From positions 48,897,002-48,961,001 of the forward strand of contig OY829542.1 of assembly GCA_963691705.1 (NCBI GenBank): a stretch of DNA of 64,000 nt, read 5' to 3'. Position 1 is the stretch's first letter. Every line of letters begins with the position of its first letter. Shown piece after piece: positions 46,845 through 57,166 of this stretch. This DNA comes from Viola odorata. Lineage: Eukaryota; Streptophyta; Magnoliopsida; Malpighiales; Violaceae. The translations under genes were made by a program, and so were the position numbers. The notes beneath the pieces are model-generated. The model did not search any database. It was not told where the DNA came from and worked only from the letters and a program-made list of their open reading frames with translations.

Positions 46845-47222
46845 TTAGGCGTCAGACCCAGCATCCTCGGGCACGGTGGGAATATCCCTCAGGGAGTCCA
46901 TGACCAGAGTCAGGTCAGTGGAGGTGATTCTTATACCCTTCAGGCAGCATCCTAGCAGGTCCTTTCGCTGTTGCAGCATGGTAATGACCACCTGAATCCG
47001 AGAGATGGAGGTGGCCAACTTTGACACACTCTCCAAAGGATTGAAATCCTCCAGAGAGGTGGCTCCCAGCCTGGAATGGAGTGGGGTCAGCATCCCCTGA
47101 AGCTCCAAGATGTCCTCGGAGGTCTTGATCAGCATATTTTCCAGAAACCCAACGTCGCCATCATTGAGATTCTTGAGAGTGTGACCCTTCGAGAGGAGAA
47201 ATTTTTTGGTCAGATCGTCCAT
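46845..47222 (-). CDS. Antisense gene D of element 2: small helical protein, 125 aa
   Basis: The minus strand starts with MDDLTKKFLLSKGHTLKNL at 47222; an upstream ATG at 47270 is in frame but lies in the expected leader. The protein is Leu-rich and largely heptad-like (ENMLIKTSEDILELQGML, then SISRIQVVITMLQQRKDLL), suggesting a coiled coil, and ends with an acidic VPEDAGSDA. A TATA-like box lies about 52 bp upstream. No family recognised. It is the first of four antisense genes counting from the 3' LTR. Confidence 0.55.
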   Translation of the reverse strand: MDDLTKKFLLSKGHTLKNLNDGDVGFLENMLIKTSEDILELQGMLTPLHSRLGATSLEDFNPLESVSKLATSISRIQVVITMLQQRKDLLGCCLKGIRITSTDLTLVMDSLRDIPTVPEDAGSDA

Positions 47223-47273
47223 GGTGAAGACTATGGGAAAAAGATGAGACAAGCCCGAGTGGTGAAGCACACA

Positions 47274-47281
47274 GATTTATA
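47274..47281 (-). promoter_or_regulatory. TATA-like box of antisense gene D
   Basis: Minus-strand CCTTATAAATC, followed by a CT-rich leader to the start codon at 47222. Confidence 0.5.
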
Positions 47282-47459
47282 AGGCCCAAGAAAGGGGTCG
47301 TTGAAGAGAGGTGGTCCTCAAAAGTCGAGCCACCCCGTTATCTCAAAGACGGGCAGACATGACGCGGAAACGAGGATAAGCGTTAGTGTATTTGTACAAG
47401 CTAACAATGCAGGTACTCAAGAGGAGTATGAGTTGAAATTCTAGAGAACGTGGAGGAGC

Positions 47460-47650
47460 GCAATAATACAGGTAGCCATGACGTAAAACCGCACAATTGT
47501 AGGTAGCCACAGTGTAAAGCCGCGTCGATATTGCAGGTAGCTCCGAGCAGCGTAAAACCTCACCAATATCGCGGGTATCTCGTGGTATAAAGCTGCACAA
47601 ATTGTAGGTAGCCTATGGCGTAAAGTCGCGTTAATATTGTAGGCTCCGTG
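47460..47650. repeat. About 34-bp degenerate tandem repeat near the 3' LTR of element 2
   Basis: GGTAGCC-like words at 47471, 47502, 47536, 47574 and 47607, alternating with CGTAAAACCGCAC(C/A)AAT words. Spacing is 31-38 bp. It lies upstream of all four antisense genes on the minus strand. Confidence 0.75.
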
Positions 47651-48071
47651 AGCGAAAAGAAAGAACTTGCTTGCTCCCAAAAACTCTCTGTAAGTAAAAA
47701 GCCTCCTAACAATTTTCCTAGAATACTTGCCTATTCTATTTCTTTGCAGTTTGCACGAGGTGCAAAATGACCCGGTAGCAATCCAGAGCGTATATGAGAA
47801 AGTAATCTGACTATCGCTCGAGAGTAGCTCAACTGTGGAGATCTATTTACTGCCTGCTATGATATCGATGATAGTCTGTCAGCATCGGCAACCCTTTGAC
47901 GGTCCCGACAAGCTTACAATCTTCTAGCCACAATCAATGGCCCAGCCGAGCTAATACCGCCAAGCGGAAACGACACTTGAACGGCTTCTAACTAGCTAGC
48001 GGCGTCATCAGCTATCTCTTTGGCGCCTCATGAGGAATGATCATTGGATGATGCGGACACCAGAACCCACT
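47651..48071 (+). other. Region in the place of the U3 of the 3' LTR of element 2
   Basis: By position this should repeat 32035-32435, but no match is seen by eye and there is no TATAAATACCCC box. A possible start TGATATCGATG at 47860 has no purine tract before it. Either the U3 has been replaced or the 3' LTR is truncated. Confidence 0.45.
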
Positions 48072-48207
48072 CCATACTAACTTAAGCATCAGAGTGTCTA
48101 CGCCGGAGCCCCCCTTCGGCGCCTTGCGGGTACACCCGACGGCAACTACAGTGACTCCGATCAGCAATTGCCCTCTCCCCGATCGTCCCGAAGATCAAAT
48201 CTTATCA
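48072..48207 (+). repeat. 3' LTR of element 2, recognisable R-U5 part
   Basis: 136 bp from CCATACTAACTTAAGCATC to CTTATCA, aligned without gaps to 32436-32571 and with a handful of transitions. Followed by target duplication GAAGC (48208-48212). Confidence 0.9.
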
Positions 48208-48212
48208 GAAGC

Positions 48213-48991
48213 TTGTGGTTAAGAGTGATCGGATGGGAGGTTGTAGTGATCTAACTGAGTTGGAACCGAGCTGGAGGGTAAGAAGGCATTGAATGGCATT
48301 TATGTGGTATTTATCCTATTTTTGGGCACAAACGAGATATTTTTGGTACGAGCGAAATCGCTCAAAAATGAAAATAAATCCGAACCGAGGAAACCACGAC
48401 GTGTAGAAAAATAAGACGAGAAAACTAGTATACAGTGAGGAAATGCAAAACTTGATTTAACGTATTTATTTTCTCTTTCGGAAATGTTAAAAGTTTGGAC
48501 GTAAAATAAATGTCATTACGACAAAAATTGAACGAAACCAAACTCGATGGCGTGAAAGAGAAAAATAATACGTAATTATAAATTAAAGAAATTACGCGTC
48601 CAACCCGCGGTCCCGGGAAACTTACTCAGGACCGATAGAAGTTCGCGTAAAGATAGTCGAAAGTACGAAAAAAATGAAAAGGCATGAAATGATACGAAAT
48701 ATTAAACAAACTAGCCTAGGACCAAGAATCGACAGAAATTTGACCTAGATGAGCTATTAAATGCGGTAAACATAAAAATACGTAAATGCGTTGACGAAAA
48801 CCAAAAAATACGATTTAGTCGAAAATACGAGAAAAATACGAAAAATTCAAAAGACGTGAAATGACGTGAAATATTAAAGCAAACAACCCATGATCAAAAA
48901 TCGATTGAAATTTGATGTAAACGAGTTATTAATGTGACATGCAATAAAATGAAAAAAAGTTGTGACTTAAGTCAAAATTCGGGTAGCAACA
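48213..48991 (-). repeat. Lone LTR related to element C, right part
   Basis: Continuation of 29689-32034 beyond element 2. It contains ACGAGAAA/GACGTGAAAT words like those near 9420-9600 of element C and ends GTCAAAATTCGGGTAGCAACA, the family's LTR terminus. No gene. Confidence 0.8.
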
Positions 48992-49530
48992 GAGGCTATA
49001 TTAGTTAGTAAAGTCGGATCAAAGCTGGTGGGAATATGAAATTTGCCTCGGATGGGATACAGGATTGCCATATCATTGTCAGTTGAATACAACGTCTCGT
49101 AAAATGAGTGAACATGGGAGCGCAACTCTTCCTCCTCAAGACACCAACTCCCATCCTCCAGCTGCAGTTGCGCTATCTTTCTTTTCTACTTGCGGATTTT
49201 AAAGAGAGCATGAAAGTAAGCGGTATAAAAACTCCAGTTCTTAGTGACAAACTATTAGAGCTCTGTATGTAAAAACTAGGCTACCTGCATTCGGAAAGGG
49301 CGCAGATTCGGGTGGTGGGGGGTAGACGTGACAACTAGTAGAATAGAGCGATGATCCAAGAGAACACAGGGAAGATGATGAACAATAATAAAGTCATGCA
49401 TGAGGCACCATAGCAGGTTACATAAGGCACGATCGATGCGTTCCCTGACATTTCCCCTCTGCCACGTCCATATCGGTCCCTGAAATCCCAAGTCTAAGAA
49501 GTTGCAGCTATTAACACACTATTGAAACAA
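48992..49530 (-). mobile_element. L1-type LINE remnant
   Basis: The minus strand encodes the end of an L1 endonuclease domain, MGFQGPIWTWQRGNVRERIDRAL, then LPCVLLDHRSILL (the conserved SDHRPIL-like motif, with the catalytic Asp and His present), followed by the linker before RT: EEEELRSHVHSFYETLYS at about 49085-49140. Frame breaks occur. The RT is missing because the sequence is cut at 48991 by the lone LTR. Confidence 0.75.
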
Positions 49531-51539
49531 GGTGCAAGGCTGGGTTCTGTTGTAAAAATGAGATATTACAAAGATTTTACATTTTGGTCCCAAAAGTTTT
49601 GTGTTAAATACAAACAACTATATTTTGAGTTAATCATCACTGTTTGTAACCACCACAATCAAAACCGAAAATCCTCTCCATGATGGCAAAAACTGAAAAT
49701 CATATCCCACTTAAAGTGGAAGATTTGGCTCCAACGAAAATATCTTTTAAACCACCTTATATCTCCGAGTCTATAAATATGTGCTATCATCCTTCTTTTG
49801 AGACACCTTCACACACCAAATGTGATCATTCGACTTCTGGGTTACTATCAATTTTTTTCTTACTATTCTTGTACCTAACTACGAGTTAGAAGAGATAATT
49901 ATATCCTAGGGGAAATAAATTTCTTTAGGACAATGTTTCATCCCGTCTCGATCTTTCACTTTCTTTTTGTGCAGATTTTTCCAACAATCCAAAGGAATTT
50001 ATCAGGATGGATAGGCATTTGTGAAGAACGTTATTGAATTGTCTCGTTCGCGTTCTTAACTAAAATAAGGCTATTTCTTATCCCTATATTGTGTTCTTTT
50101 TGAGTTTCAATTATTTAATTAACATTTTTGGTTTGAATGTTGTTATATAATTTGACACAGTTGGTGAATTCAGTCGAGAAGGATGAAATTATCCAAAGTG
50201 ATGCAGATACAATACAAGTATGTATCAAGTTGTATATTATTCGAGTAACAAAGTGCAGACGAGAAAAAATATACATAGAAGTACAAAGGTACGCATGTGC
50301 GTTCCCTTGATGTTTATTTGTGATTAATAATTTCGTTAATTAGTGTCATAATAGACACTGTGACAACCTATTATTCGGAAGGCATATAATGGTTGAAAAG
50401 AAAAGAAAAAATTATTACTCCATTTAAATCGTATGGATTGGTTTTAATAGTAGTTTTGTCATAATAATTATGATACCATTCATACAACGGCAAGAAACCA
50501 AAATTGAATTAATTATTATCACATTGTGTAGTCTTTGCTAATTAAATGGTGTGATAATTATAAAAACATACTAGATAGCACAAATGGGAATTTTATGTCT
50601 ATTGATTGTTGACTGCTAATCAACAAATAGGAGTCAAAATTAAAATTAGACCTAATTTTATATATATATGAATGCTTTATGGGATTAGTGATATTCTATG
50701 CATCTTTTTTAGAGTATTTTGCAGATAATATGATTATATTCGATACTACAAGAGAGATGAATGTATTAAAGTTTTACTTCGTTATGAGTAATGTTGTATA
50801 TTACTGTTAACAACAAAATAGAGAATTATTTTTTAATACTTATCTTAAAGGAGAAAGTAGAAATTTCCTAATGTATGTGAACATTTTAATAGTGTTGTTA
50901 CATATAGTTTTCTTCGAGGCATTATCGCAGGTGGTGTAAATTTATTAACTGTTGGTGCTCTAAAACAGGTATTTACTCTCACTCTTAATTCTTGTGTAAT
51001 TGTGTGGAATTAAGAAAGTACCAAATATATTTATTTGGTATAGTTGATTTTTATACATAAAAATACATCAAGACCAATTAGTTAATCTTAGTGATTAGGG
51101 TTCTTAAAATCGGTCTTTGTTCATCTTGTCTAAATTTATCGGATCGATCATTTCATGAACAAGTAAGGATAAGCTCAATATCCTTGTAGTTACTTGATTA
51201 CAAGTTTAATACATTGTCTTTCCTAAACACATCTCTACTTTTCATCCATCATTGTCGTTGCCTTATTACTCCATAAAACATCCGATTTCGTCCATCAATC
51301 CATCAACTATCCAAGCGTTTACCTCTTCTAAAAAAAGACTAGATCCTATCCTCCATCAACTCACGGCTTCATCTTCAAAAGTGGATCCGAGAAGTTATCA
51401 GTGTGGTTGGCTAATTTGGGAAGTTGGGGGCTAAATGGTCATTACCTATAAAAGTTGGGTAGTAAATGGACTTTTTCTCTTAATTTAAATTATTAGTCAC
51501 GGTCGGACCACTTGGTTCTGACTAAAGCATGACTGAGTC
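49531..51539. other. AT-rich intergenic sequence, no clear gene
   Basis: Two short stretches look like exons between splice-like borders: 50160-50217 (AG before, GTATGT after; VNSVEKDEIIQSDADTIQ) and about 50911-50969 (AG before, GTATTT after; GIIAGGVNLLTVGALKQ). Their phases do not match each other directly and no family was recognised, so they may be chance or remains of a lost gene. Confidence 0.3.
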
Positions 51540-52041
51540 CAGTGGCGGAGCTTGGATTTTTTTAGGGGGGTTAAAAAAAAATTAGTGGGACAAATATAAA
51601 GTAAAAAAATGTAACTTTAAGGACTATTATGGATAATTCAATTTTTTTAGAAGAAAATTAAAGGATTAAAGTAAAAAGAACAGAATTTTTAAGGACTATT
51701 ATGAGAGGATTTGAAATTTTAAGAAGCAAAATATGAAGGATTAAAATAAAAATAATAGAATTTTAAGGACTATTATTGGAGACTTTGAAATTTTAGGAAG
51801 TAAATATGAAGAATTACAGTCAAAATAATAGAACTTCAAGCACTGTTATGAGAGAATTCAAAGTTTTAGGAGTAAAATATGAAAGATTAAAACAAAAAGA
51901 ATACAAATTTAAGAACTATTATAGGAAAATTCAAAAGTATGAAGAGGCCAATACGAAGGACTAAGGTGAAAAGAACAAAAATTTAGGGACTATTGTGGGA
52001 TATCTAAAAAATTATCCCCCCTCCCCTTAAAGGTTCCACTG
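51540..52041. mobile_element. Short hAT-like non-autonomous element with internal 73-bp repeats
   Basis: The ends are CAGTGGCGGAGC... and ...GGTTCCACTG, imperfect inverted repeats that begin with CAGTG, fitting the hAT terminal consensus. Flanks are ACTGAGTC (51532-51539) and GCCGAGTC (52042-52049), a 6/8 match. It is 502 bp long with no coding capacity. Confidence 0.55.
51619..52010. repeat. 73-bp tandem repeat
   Basis: Six degenerate copies of a unit starting AAGGACTATTATG, then GAATTCAAAATTTTAGGAAG, then ATGAAGGATTAAA. Copies start at 51619, 51691, 51764, 51838, 51911 and about 51985, spaced 72-74 bp. Confidence 0.85.
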
Positions 52042-52465
52042 GCCGAGTCTATTCTGTCTTATTTGATTAAAGAATTTAAAGGGATAATTGAGGCAGTTCT
52101 AGTTTAGGTCTATGTAAGTTAGCAGGAATTAGATTTAAACTCATCTAAATAATCCTAAAACACTTTTTTTTTTTGAAGAAAGAATGGTTGTATGATAATC
52201 TCATATATACAGCAAACCTATATGGAGCAAATATTTGTTTTGTAACGTTTTTATTTCTCATTTTTTATTTATTTAAAAAAAATGTGTTTGGTAAATTTGT
52301 TTTTTATTTTCAAATTATTTGTTTATGTGAACAATTTATGAAAACAAAACTTAATTTTAAAATAAAAAAAATTATTTTTATTTTAAAAAAAGTTATAAAA
52401 AAAACGATACCAAACTATAGTGATTCTCTTTATGTTTCAAAATTTTCTTGTGTGTTAGTATTTTG
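52042..52465. other. AT-rich intergenic sequence, nothing recognised
   Basis: A/T-rich with poly-A and poly-T stretches; no gene or repeat seen. Confidence 0.5.
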
Positions 52466-52466
52466 T

Positions 52467-53228
52467 AGGGTGTCAATTGGTCCTGGGACTCGTAGATTCG
52501 GACCCGGATTCAGGTTTTTGGTCGGGACTGGGATCAATTTTTTAGTCCCATTTTTTATCGAGACTAGGTCTGGTTCCGACCCGATGAGGGTCGGGTCTCA
52601 CCAAGTGAGACTCGGACCCTGCCGGGTTTGATCCGACCAAAGTCAGACTCAGCCAAAATTTAAAAAACCCTAAACGACTAAACGTTTTTCACTTGACACT
52701 TTCCCTTCCCCTTCATCAGTTTGTCACCTAACCTCCTCCAGCAGCCACAACAAATCCAGCAACCCAAACCTTGCTGCTCAGTGTGCTCACCTTCGTTTCT
52801 CTATTTCACCGTCATCTCTCCTCGTCCTAATTCATCATCACCGTCGTCTCTCCTCGTCCCAACTCACATGCCCTGTCTCATTTCTCATTCTAGAAGCCCA
52901 GCCCATTTCTCATTCCATTTTAACAACCTATTTTCAACAAATTATTCTACTAAATTCTTGAAAGAAAAAAAATAGAACAGAGATTTTAGCTCTTTTTTTT
53001 TTGCTGCACACTCTTAAATAGGGTAATTATTTTGTTTAGTTTTGAAAAGAAAAAAATCTGAGTCTATTTTTTTCTGAATCTAGTCCGGAATCCAGAAACA
53101 TTTATTGGGCCGAGACCGAAAAAGTAGTCCCATTTTTTATTCAGACCGGATCTGGTTCTGACCCGATAGGGTTCGGGTCTAGCCGGGTCGGATCGGGTCC
53201 AAACCCGTAGACCCGAATTGACACCCCT
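52467..53228. mobile_element. hAT-like MITE, about 760 bp
   Basis: Left end AGGGTGTCAATT and right end AATTGACACCCCT form an inverted repeat. Subterminal regions are full of GGGTC/GACCC words (CGGGTC, GGACCC), as in other plant hAT elements. Flanking words share TTTGTA, but no clean 8-bp duplication is seen, so a base or two may be lost at the left end. No coding sequence recognised. Confidence 0.65.
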
Positions 53229-53361
53229 TTGTAAGTGTTGTGAATGACACTAATAAATTAACCATTTACTATTAAACAAGAAAAATTAATAAACGGAGTA
53301 CTAGCAACGAATTTATAAGAGATGTGACACTTCGGCTGCGTTTACTTCGCAGAATTCTCCC

Positions 53362-53399
53362 GAAAATTCTCCAGTTTTTAGAAAACTGGGAGAATTTTC
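53362..53399. repeat. Inverted repeat (hairpin)
   Basis: GAAAATTCTCC(A)GTTTT and AAAACTGGGAGAATTTTC face each other around a short loop. It lies upstream of the RPL38 fragment and may belong to a foldback element. Confidence 0.6.
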
Positions 53400-53559
53400 A
53401 GAAAACGTGTTTACTTGCGTTATTTTCATTTAGAAAATGAAAACGAAAATTCTCTATTTGAAAAACGATGAACAAATTTTGAAAACAACAAAAACCTGTT
53501 TTCTATTTTTCTAACTCATCTCCTCTTCAAAGTGAAAACACGCTTCTCTGTTTGGAAAT

Positions 53560-54836
<1,277 letters not shown>

Positions 54837-56070
54837 CAATTAAATAAAAATATAGTTAAAGATTCCACTTAAATAAAATATTAAAGTTCAAATCAAAGTC
54901 TTAAGTATTTTAAAGATATTATGAAATTTTTATTATCTTAATATATGTATGCAATATAATGAAAAGTTGTAAAATAATTAATTATAATAACCAAAGGATT
55001 AAATTATTTTTAAAAAATATCATAATAAGATCAAAGTCTTAACTTTTTAGTGTATTTTTATTTTTTGTGAGTATTTATATGTAGTATAATCTCCATTAAA
55101 AAATAATAAATTATGATAATAGTGAGATTAAAAGACTAATAAGATCGTATAAGTGTAAAATGAATAAACTTAGTTAATGAATAAATTTTTTTTTTGTCGA
55201 AGAAGAAAAGAGTAGAAATTGGGTTTGAAACCGTATGTGATCTTTTTAATGAATACACCTTGATTGAAATAAATTATTTTAATCATCTATTTAATTTTAT
55301 TTGTTAATTAATTAAAATGAATAACTCTTTTCATTAATATTTATTTTATTTATTGAAAAAAAATTAAAATTGTAGATGTAAAAATAAATATTGAATAATG
55401 ATGAAAGTAACATTTTAAGTAATTTATTGTATTAATTAATTGGTTGATTAAGTTAATTTATTAATAATCTTTTTAATTTTATTTATTAAATTCAAATCTC
55501 ATGCACCAATTCTATATTAACTATCAAAATCATATGTCAATACTATATAAATTTTAGTTTTACATAAATTTAGTTTTATATTAACGTTACATTGTATACA
55601 GATATAAATTATTGCACTTATAAAAATCAAACTAGTAAAAAGAGTGAGACCACTCGAATAAGAAAAAACCTGAATGATTAACAAGTCAAACCTGGAAAAA
55701 AAACATTAGACAAATACTCTCTTTGTTTCAGGAAAAAAAATGACATTTTATGGAGAATAAAATTTTCTAAATTAAATATCATTTAACAATATTAGACAAT
55801 TTTTGGATTAATTATACTAATATATCCCTATTAATACTCATATTATAGTAAAAAAAAAATTGCAATTTTCATTAATGTGATGGTCAAAAGGCACAAATCG
55901 TATGAAACATGCAATGCAACAGGCAAATCTTGGTTGGATGGTTGAACGGGTAGGTATATATATATATACATTAAAATCCAATAAAAATTCATTTAAGTAT
56001 ACAAAATCAAAACACAACAGACACAAGTCATGTAGATTTTGAAGTTAGGTCATCTGATTACCATCGACCT
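54837..56070. other. AT-rich intergenic sequence, nothing recognised
   Basis: Very AT-rich, with poly-T and AATTAATTAA words. No gene or recognisable element. Confidence 0.55.
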
Positions 56071-56075
56071 TCACC

Positions 56076-56090
56076 TTATATACATATATA
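56076..56090 (+). promoter_or_regulatory. TATA region of the phytocyanin pseudogene
   Basis: TTATATACATATATATAC about 95 bp before the ATG at 56177. Confidence 0.4.
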
Positions 56091-56176
56091 TACATACAAG
56101 CTTTACATGATCATCTTCCCTCTTGTGTTTCATAACATAATTAATTAAACCATCCTCAAATTCAAAATCCACATCA

Positions 56177-56919
56177 ATGGCTAAACCAGTTTTTGTTCTT
56201 CTTCCCATTCTTAGTCTATCCTTAATTATTATTACATGTACTAATGCAGCAACTTACATGGTTGGGACATTAGCACTGATTTTGATACATGGGCACAAGA
56301 CAAAACATTTGCTGTTGGCGATGTTCTAGGTAAGTTATACTATTTTCTCTCCCTTAAAAACTCTTAGGTTCTTATTAGTGAAATAATACAAGTTCTCTTT
56401 CAACAGAGGCAGTAATCGACTTTCCCAATAACGTTTTCTCCATTCTCTAAACTAAAACCGAGACCTAGGCGAGTTCTTACCATTGGTTAATTTATTAGCT
56501 CATTAATTTTTCCTTTTTTTCTTTTGTTTTTGCAGTATTTCAATATGCATCATCACAGTGTGGATGAGGTGACAAAAGATGGGTATGAGGGTTGCAACAC
56601 AACAAATGTTGTAAGAACATTTACAAACGGGAACACAACTGTTCCATTGGCAAAACCAGGTTCAAGGTATTTTGTCTGTGGCAACAAGTTGCATTGTCTA
56701 GGAGGAATGAAACTTCAAGTGAATGTGCAAGGAAATCAAGCAAATTCACCTGTTTCTTCACCTGAAGCACAGCCAGGAGACACAACTACAAATCCTTCTT
56801 CCAAGAGCAACAACCCTTTTGTTCCTACTTCAGCTGGGTTTATTAATCATGGAAGGAACTCTCTTGTGTCAATTCTTCTAGGTTTCATGGCTACTTTGCT
56901 ATGGATGGTGCAAATTTGA
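56177..56919 (+). pseudogene. Phytocyanin (uclacyanin/early nodulin-like) gene with two frameshifts
   Basis: Exon 1 (56177-56329) encodes a signal peptide, MAKPVFVLLPILSL..., and then ATYMVG. A small deletion removes the usual GDxxGW segment and shifts the frame to WDISTDFDTWAQDKTFAVGDVL. A GTAAGT/TTTGCAG intron (56330-56535) follows at the conserved phytocyanin position. Exon 2 (56536-56919) resumes VFQY but shifts frame again before HSVDEVTKDGYEGC. The copper-site cluster CGNKLHCLGGM keeps Cys, His and Met at the spacing of uclacyanins or plantacyanins. A Pro/Ser-rich linker and a hydrophobic C-terminus fit a GPI anchor signal. It would be a cell-surface blue-copper-like protein if repaired by alternative splicing; as read it is broken. 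Confidence 0.75.
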
Positions 56920-57061
56920 ATGTGGAAAAAGCTTGTAATTTTGTTTTTTTCTTGGTTTCATAATGTAAACTTTATTTCATTACACTATTGCTGCTGTTTG
57001 TGAAACATTTTCTTCTCTTTCCCATAAATTGTTGACTCAAAATGCTATTACCTCGTTAAAA

Positions 57062-57165
57062 GAGTGTGTAGCTCATTGATTGTCGGTTGGTGGTAAAATA
57101 CCAGTAAAATTTTGAGTTCGAATCTCACGTCTGGCTATCACACAAAAATCTGTACCAGAGATGGG
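57062..57165 (+). mobile_element. Possible tRNA-derived SINE fragment
   Basis: GTGTAGCTCATTGATTG and GAGTTCGAATCTCACG, 50 bp apart, resemble the A and B boxes of RNA polymerase III promoters of plant SINEs. The sequence then passes into GTCTGGCTATCACAC. It lies just beyond the stop of the receptor kinase gene, in its 3' flank and on the opposite strand. No target duplication was found. Confidence 0.35.
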
Positions 57166-57166
57166 C

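Larger units (their letters stand above)
32035..48207 (+). mobile_element. Full-length Tat-lineage Ty3 retrotransposon with antisense gene cassette (element 2), 16.2 kb
   Basis: It is bounded by an LTR starting TGATAA and an LTR end TTATCA, with target duplication GAAGC. The plus strand carries gag, protease, RT, RNase H, a second RNase H and integrase (32652-38425). Between pol and the 3' LTR lie about 9.6 kb containing tandem repeats and four minus-strand genes (39600-47222). Antisense genes in this position are known in Tat-lineage elements such as Grande. All plus-strand genes have frameshifts or stops, so the copy is inactive. It is inserted in a lone LTR of the element C type. Confidence 0.9.

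Noticed and set aside
55838..56026. 62-codon minus-strand frame
   Set aside because: AT-rich intergenic sequence with no motif.
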